A stretch of DNA of 64,000 nucleotides from Lentzea jiangxiensis (GTDB taxonomy: Bacteria; Actinomycetota; Actinomycetes; Mycobacteriales; Pseudonocardiaceae). The notes beneath the pieces are model-generated. The model searched no databases, was not told the origin of the DNA, and saw only the letters and a program-made list of their open reading frames with translations. How positions within the stretch are numbered: the first letter of the stretch is position 1; every line of letters begins with the position of its first letter. Below, piece after piece: positions 61,149 through 64,000 of this stretch. The stretch is taken from contig NZ_FNIX01000005.1 of the NCBI RefSeq assembly GCF_900104175.1, forward strand, positions 1 to 64,000. The letters are read 5' to 3'. A program made the translations under genes and the position numbers.

Positions 61149-61661
61149 TCAGAGCCACCCCAGCCGGTCGGCGAGCGAGGACGACATGCGCCGGGCGGGG
61201 CCCTCCGAGGCCCGCGGCGCCACCTTGTCGAGCACCGACGCCCACTCCAGGATGATCGTCGCCACCGTCTCGGCTTCGCGTTCGTGCTCGGAGTCGTAGG
61301 AGGTGCGCCGCAACGCCCTGCGCACCGCGTCCGGCGCGAGGTCCGGGTAGAGGCCCGTGAGCAGGTCGTCGTCCTGCTCGTCGCTCGTGTGACCGGCCAG
61401 CAGGTGCCCCAGCTCGTGCAGGATGATGTGGTTCTGGTGCGCCTTCGACGTCTCCTGCTGGTACAGGATGTAGTCGGCCTTGGCGGTGGCGATCCACACG
61501 CCGTACGGGCCGGGCACCGGGATCGGGTGGGCGATCAGCCGGATCGGCCTGCCGCGCTGGTCACCGACCCGGCGGCAGAGCTCCGAGACGTCGAGCGGTG
61601 GCTGGATGTCGAGTTCGTTCAGCAGGCGGCGGCACCGCCTGCGCAGATCGCGTTCTGCCAC
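61149..61661 (-). CDS. ImmA/IrrE-family metalloprotease
   Basis: 170 residues with the zinc-protease motif HELGH (His82, His86) in IILHELGHLLAG, and the C-terminal DSEHEREAETVATIILEW helix supplying the third ligand region. ImmA of ICEBs1 and IrrE of Deinococcus cleave regulators after a stress signal. The gene lies between an XRE regulator, three bases upstream, and the transporter gene. Its likely target is the XRE protein. Confidence 0.9.
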   Translation of the reverse strand: MAERDLRRRCRRLLNELDIQPPLDVSELCRRVGDQRGRPIRLIAHPIPVPGPYGVWIATAKADYILYQQETSKAHQNHIILHELGHLLAGHTSDEQDDDLLTGLYPDLAPDAVRRALRRTSYDSEHEREAETVATIILEWASVLDKVAPRASEGPARRMSSSLADRLGWL

Positions 61662-61664
61662 GGG

Positions 61665-62102
61665 TCATCCCTCGCCGCGCTCGGCCTGTTCCTGTCGGTA
61701 GACGACGTCGAGCAGCTCCATGACGAGGCGGCGGCGGTCCGGTGACAGCTCGCCCGCCCGCATCGCCATGAGCTGTGCGTCGCTGCCCGAGGTGAGTTCG
61801 TTCAGACGAGACTGCTCGTCCTGCAACGACTTCAGCTGCTCGTCGACGCGGTCGGTGACCTCGTCGTCGAAGAAGTAGCTCACGGGCACACCGAAGAAGC
61901 CTGCCAGTGCCTGCAGGTGCTTGAACGTCGGGTTGTCCTTCTTGCCCTTGCGCAGCTGCCAGATGTAGCTCTGGGAGATGGTGACGCCGGTGCCGGCGAT
62001 CGCGGCCGCGACCTGCTCGTTGCTGTACTCCTGGCCGGAGCGGGCGGTGTGACGTGCGAAGAGGTGGTTGAGCCTGTCCGCCAGGGACCGTTCCCCCGCC
62101 AT
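61665..62102 (-). CDS. XRE-family repressor of an ImmA/IrrE module
   Basis: 145 residues. The helix-turn-helix is at about residues 22-70 (SNEQVAAAIAGTGVTISQSY, IWQLRKGKKDNPTFKHLQAL), with AGFFGVPVSYFFDD typical of the group. A coiled tail follows. ATG 62102 is chosen since GGAGGG lies seven bases upstream; a longer frame to 62138 lacks a site. It leads an operon of XRE, ImmA/IrrE and MAB_1171c transporter, and faces a small Cys-rich gene. Confidence 0.88.
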   Translation of the reverse strand: MAGERSLADRLNHLFARHTARSGQEYSNEQVAAAIAGTGVTISQSYIWQLRKGKKDNPTFKHLQALAGFFGVPVSYFFDDEVTDRVDEQLKSLQDEQSRLNELTSGSDAQLMAMRAGELSPDRRRLVMELLDVVYRQEQAERGEG

Positions 62103-62301
62103 CGCCTGGCCCTCCGTCGCGCTTGCCGTGGTCTCCACTCAAGAAAATGAAGACCTGGAATGTGGATTTTCGCCAGTTGAAACTCCGCTCCTGCCCAACA
62201 TAGACTCCCATCCGTGCCCGTCTCAACCGCGGAGGGTCTCCGCGCGACCGGGCACAGTCATGGCAGTCCACCCGCTCACCAGGCCGCGGAGGGTTCGGGA
62301 C

Positions 62302-62679
62302 ATGGCACTGGCTGAACGACAGGAAGCCTTCCACCGGGCCGTGGTCGACGTCGTCTACGAGACCATGGACCAGCTCGCCCGGACGGAGTCGCCCCACGAG
62401 GTCTTCGAACTGCGCGAGCGCCTTCGTGACGCGCTGCCGTGGTGGCGGGGGCTGCTGCGGGTGCACGAGCCGAACGAGCGGCACCGCTGCAAGTCGTGCC
62501 GTGCCTGGTACGGGCGCCACCGCGCGTGGCCGTGCCCGGTGTGGCGGGACGCGGTGCAGGCGCTGCACCAGCTCAACGACATGTACGGCTTCCTGGGCGC
62601 GTCCGACCCGGCCTCCTGGACCGGGAGACCGGGCGAACGCGTGGTCGTGACCGGGCCTCAGGCCAGCCGGAACGACTGA
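62302..62679 (+). CDS. Small Cys-containing protein opposite the XRE operon
   Basis: 125 residues. A helical N-terminus (EAFHRAVVDVVYETMDQLAR) is followed by a possible zinc knuckle (HRCKSCRAWYGRHRAWPCPV) with three cysteines and histidines. ATG 62302 has GGAGGG eight bases upstream. It is divergent from the XRE gene, and its 3' end overlaps the convergent ThuA gene by 22 bases. It may be part of the module, but the family is not recognised. Confidence 0.65.
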   Translation: MALAERQEAFHRAVVDVVYETMDQLARTESPHEVFELRERLRDALPWWRGLLRVHEPNERHRCKSCRAWYGRHRAWPCPVWRDAVQALHQLNDMYGFLGASDPASWTGRPGERVVVTGPQASRND

Positions 62680-63878
62680 GCCGCCGACCCGTCGCAGGTC
62701 GCCTGGACCAGCTGCACGCCGTCGGCGCCGCTCGCCGGGGCGGAGAGGCACTTGCCGGAGTGCCGTGCCGTCAGCGTCGAGTGGCCGTCGGCACCCGTGG
62801 TGACCCGCCACTGCTGGTTGGCTCCGCCGACGTAGTCCCACAGGTGGACGCCGGCACCGTCCGCGGTGGACACGTCGCTCACGTCGAGCACCTTGGCCGG
62901 GCTGTTGCGGTACTCGAGCCGGGAGTAGCCGTCGGTGGTCGCCACCGCGCGGAAGCTCTGCGCAGTGGTGCCGTTGCAGGTGTACTGCTGGACGACCGTG
63001 CCGTTGCCGGTGCCCGCCGCCCGCGCGTCGACGCACTTGCCGTTGCCGCGGTTGGTGGCGGTCTTCCACCCGTCCTGCGGCGGCGGGGTGCCGCCGCCCA
63101 GCCAGAGCAGGCTGTCGACCAGGAAGTCGTTCTGCGCGGGACTCGCGAACGTCGACGACTTCGGCACGTTGTTGACGTAGTCCATCGCGTTGTGGCCGAA
63201 GTTCGCGTAGATCATCTTGAAGTTCCGGTTGGCCCACATGATCGGGTAGTATCCGCTGCGCCACTGCTGGTCCGGGTCGGTGCCGAGCGGGAAGCTCGAC
63301 GGGTCGACGCTCGCCAGGACCTGGATGTCCGGGTTCGTGCGCAGGTCACGCGACCAGCTGTACCACTCGCTGACCGACGAGGTGAAGCGCTCCGGCAGGC
63401 GCAGGGTCGAGGGGTGCGTCCGGTTCTCCACCTTCAGCACCGCGGTGGTCGGTTCCCAGGTGTTGCCGACGAAGTTCCCCTTGCCCAGCAGCGTGTTGTG
63501 GTACCAGGGCCACTCGTTCGCGTTCTGCGTGAACGCGCTCACGTGGAAGCCGAAGAACGCGCCGCCCTGCTCCACGTACCGCTGGAACCCGGCGCGTGCG
63601 GAGGCTCCGGTGGGCGCGTCGTCGAGGAAGACGACGACCTGCGCCTGGGCCGGGGTGAGGGTGCTCAGGCGGTTCCAGTCCCGTGTCGCCTCGTAGGTGA
63701 AGCCGTTCTCCTGACCGGCACGGGTGAGCCACGGGTTCGCCTCGTTCACGAACGCGACGTGCGCCGCGTCGAACGTGCCGTTGTAGAACGCCAGCACCTT
63801 GAACGGGGCCGCCTGAGCCGGTGCCGGGACGAGTGTCGCGGCGAGCATCGCCAGCGACACCAACAGTTTTCGAGCCAT
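62658..63878 (-). CDS. Secreted ThuA-like domain protein with ricin-type lectin domain
   Basis: 406 residues. A signal peptide (KLLVSLAMLAATLVPAPAQA) precedes a ThuA-like glutamine-amidotransferase-fold domain of about 220 residues (PFKVLAFYNGTFDAAHVAFV, FHVSAFTQNANEWPWYHNTL, PSSFPLGTDPDQQWRSGYYP). From about residue 285 a ricin B lectin domain begins, with QSFRA and QQW repeats (NGKCVDARAAGTGNGTVVQQ, SGKCLSAPASGADGVQLVQA). It probably acts on or binds plant or fungal polysaccharides outside the cell. ATG 63878 follows GAAGGTG. The last 120 bases of the window hold its upstream region, with nothing else recognised. Confidence 0.85.
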   Translation of the reverse strand: MARKLLVSLAMLAATLVPAPAQAAPFKVLAFYNGTFDAAHVAFVNEANPWLTRAGQENGFTYEATRDWNRLSTLTPAQAQVVVFLDDAPTGASARAGFQRYVEQGGAFFGFHVSAFTQNANEWPWYHNTLLGKGNFVGNTWEPTTAVLKVENRTHPSTLRLPERFTSSVSEWYSWSRDLRTNPDIQVLASVDPSSFPLGTDPDQQWRSGYYPIMWANRNFKMIYANFGHNAMDYVNNVPKSSTFASPAQNDFLVDSLLWLGGGTPPPQDGWKTATNRGNGKCVDARAAGTGNGTVVQQYTCNGTTAQSFRAVATTDGYSRLEYRNSPAKVLDVSDVSTADGAGVHLWDYVGGANQQWRVTTGADGHSTLTARHSGKCLSAPASGADGVQLVQATCDGSAAQSFRLA

Positions 63879-64000
63879 TCACGCACACCTTCGTCTCGCG
63901 GGTTGCGCGCCCGGAGATCAGCGTAGGCAAGGTCTGGACCTGTTGGGGACCGGGACGTTCACAGAATTCTTCTGCGCCACAACATGGTTCCGCCGAGCAC

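Overview
The window is high-GC DNA (strong G/C bias at third codon positions, many GTG starts, few TAA stops) from a filamentous-type actinobacterium. The mix of genes (StrR-like ParB-domain regulator, XRE/ImmA/MAB_1171c module, EACC1-caspase, DUF5997 next to a LysR-type ligand domain, secreted glycosidases and proteases) suggests a Pseudonocardiales genome of the Lentzea/Saccharothrix/Actinosynnema type. That placement is inferred from gene content and was not tested. I saw no rRNA, tRNA, CRISPR array or prophage.

Layout. 0-4.6 kb: the end of an IS630 transposase, trpF, a fumarate reductase-type flavoprotein, a class II amidotransferase and a small membrane protein. 4.6-9.9 kb is an accessory patch: a 10-bp tandem repeat, a small membrane protein coupled to a membrane-anchored helix-turn-helix protein, a second such protein behind a duplicated upstream sequence, and an NB-ARC/TPR STAND ATPase boxed in by transposase and gene debris (IS5, IS701, HbpS-like). 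9.9-21.9 kb: a SnoaL-like protein and TetR regulator sharing a double operator, then a PAP2 phosphatase, class A beta-lactamase, GH5 enzyme, sirtuin, S4 and STAS proteins, heme peroxidase, DoxX, MFS transporter and a secreted serine hydrolase. 22-24 kb: an epimerase followed by a nitrile hydratase whose beta subunit is split into two genes. 24-30 kb: small metabolic and regulatory genes. 30.8-36.7 kb: a complete oligopeptide ABC transporter operon whose binding-protein gene carries an in-frame TAA. 36.8-40 kb: a membrane protein and an EACC1-caspase-transmembrane protein. 40-42 kb: two tandem LigD-type polymerase domain genes; their likely ligase partner lies at 59-60 kb. 42-49.5 kb: regulators and small enzymes, including an XRE-TPR regulator facing a NUDIX gene and two very short peptide ORFs. 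49.7-58.3 kb: subtilisin-like protease, YciO/Sua5 protein, zinc alcohol dehydrogenase, a divergent-looking GluRS and a GH3 beta-glucosidase with a CebR-like box. 58-64 kb: IMPACT protein, ATP-dependent ligase, the XRE/ImmA/MAB_1171c operon and a secreted ThuA-ricin protein.

How it works together. Most of the window is stand-alone chromosomal genes. Clear units are the opp operon, the nitrile hydratase operon, the tandem LigD-Pol genes, the XRE-ImmA-transporter operon and the 5.0-7.0 kb HTH/membrane group. Two loci, 5-9.6 kb and 36.8-40 kb, have the look of biological conflict or signalling systems. At least a dozen genes have a TAnnnT-like -10 element only 6-7 bases before the start codon, which points to leaderless transcripts and helped choose starts.
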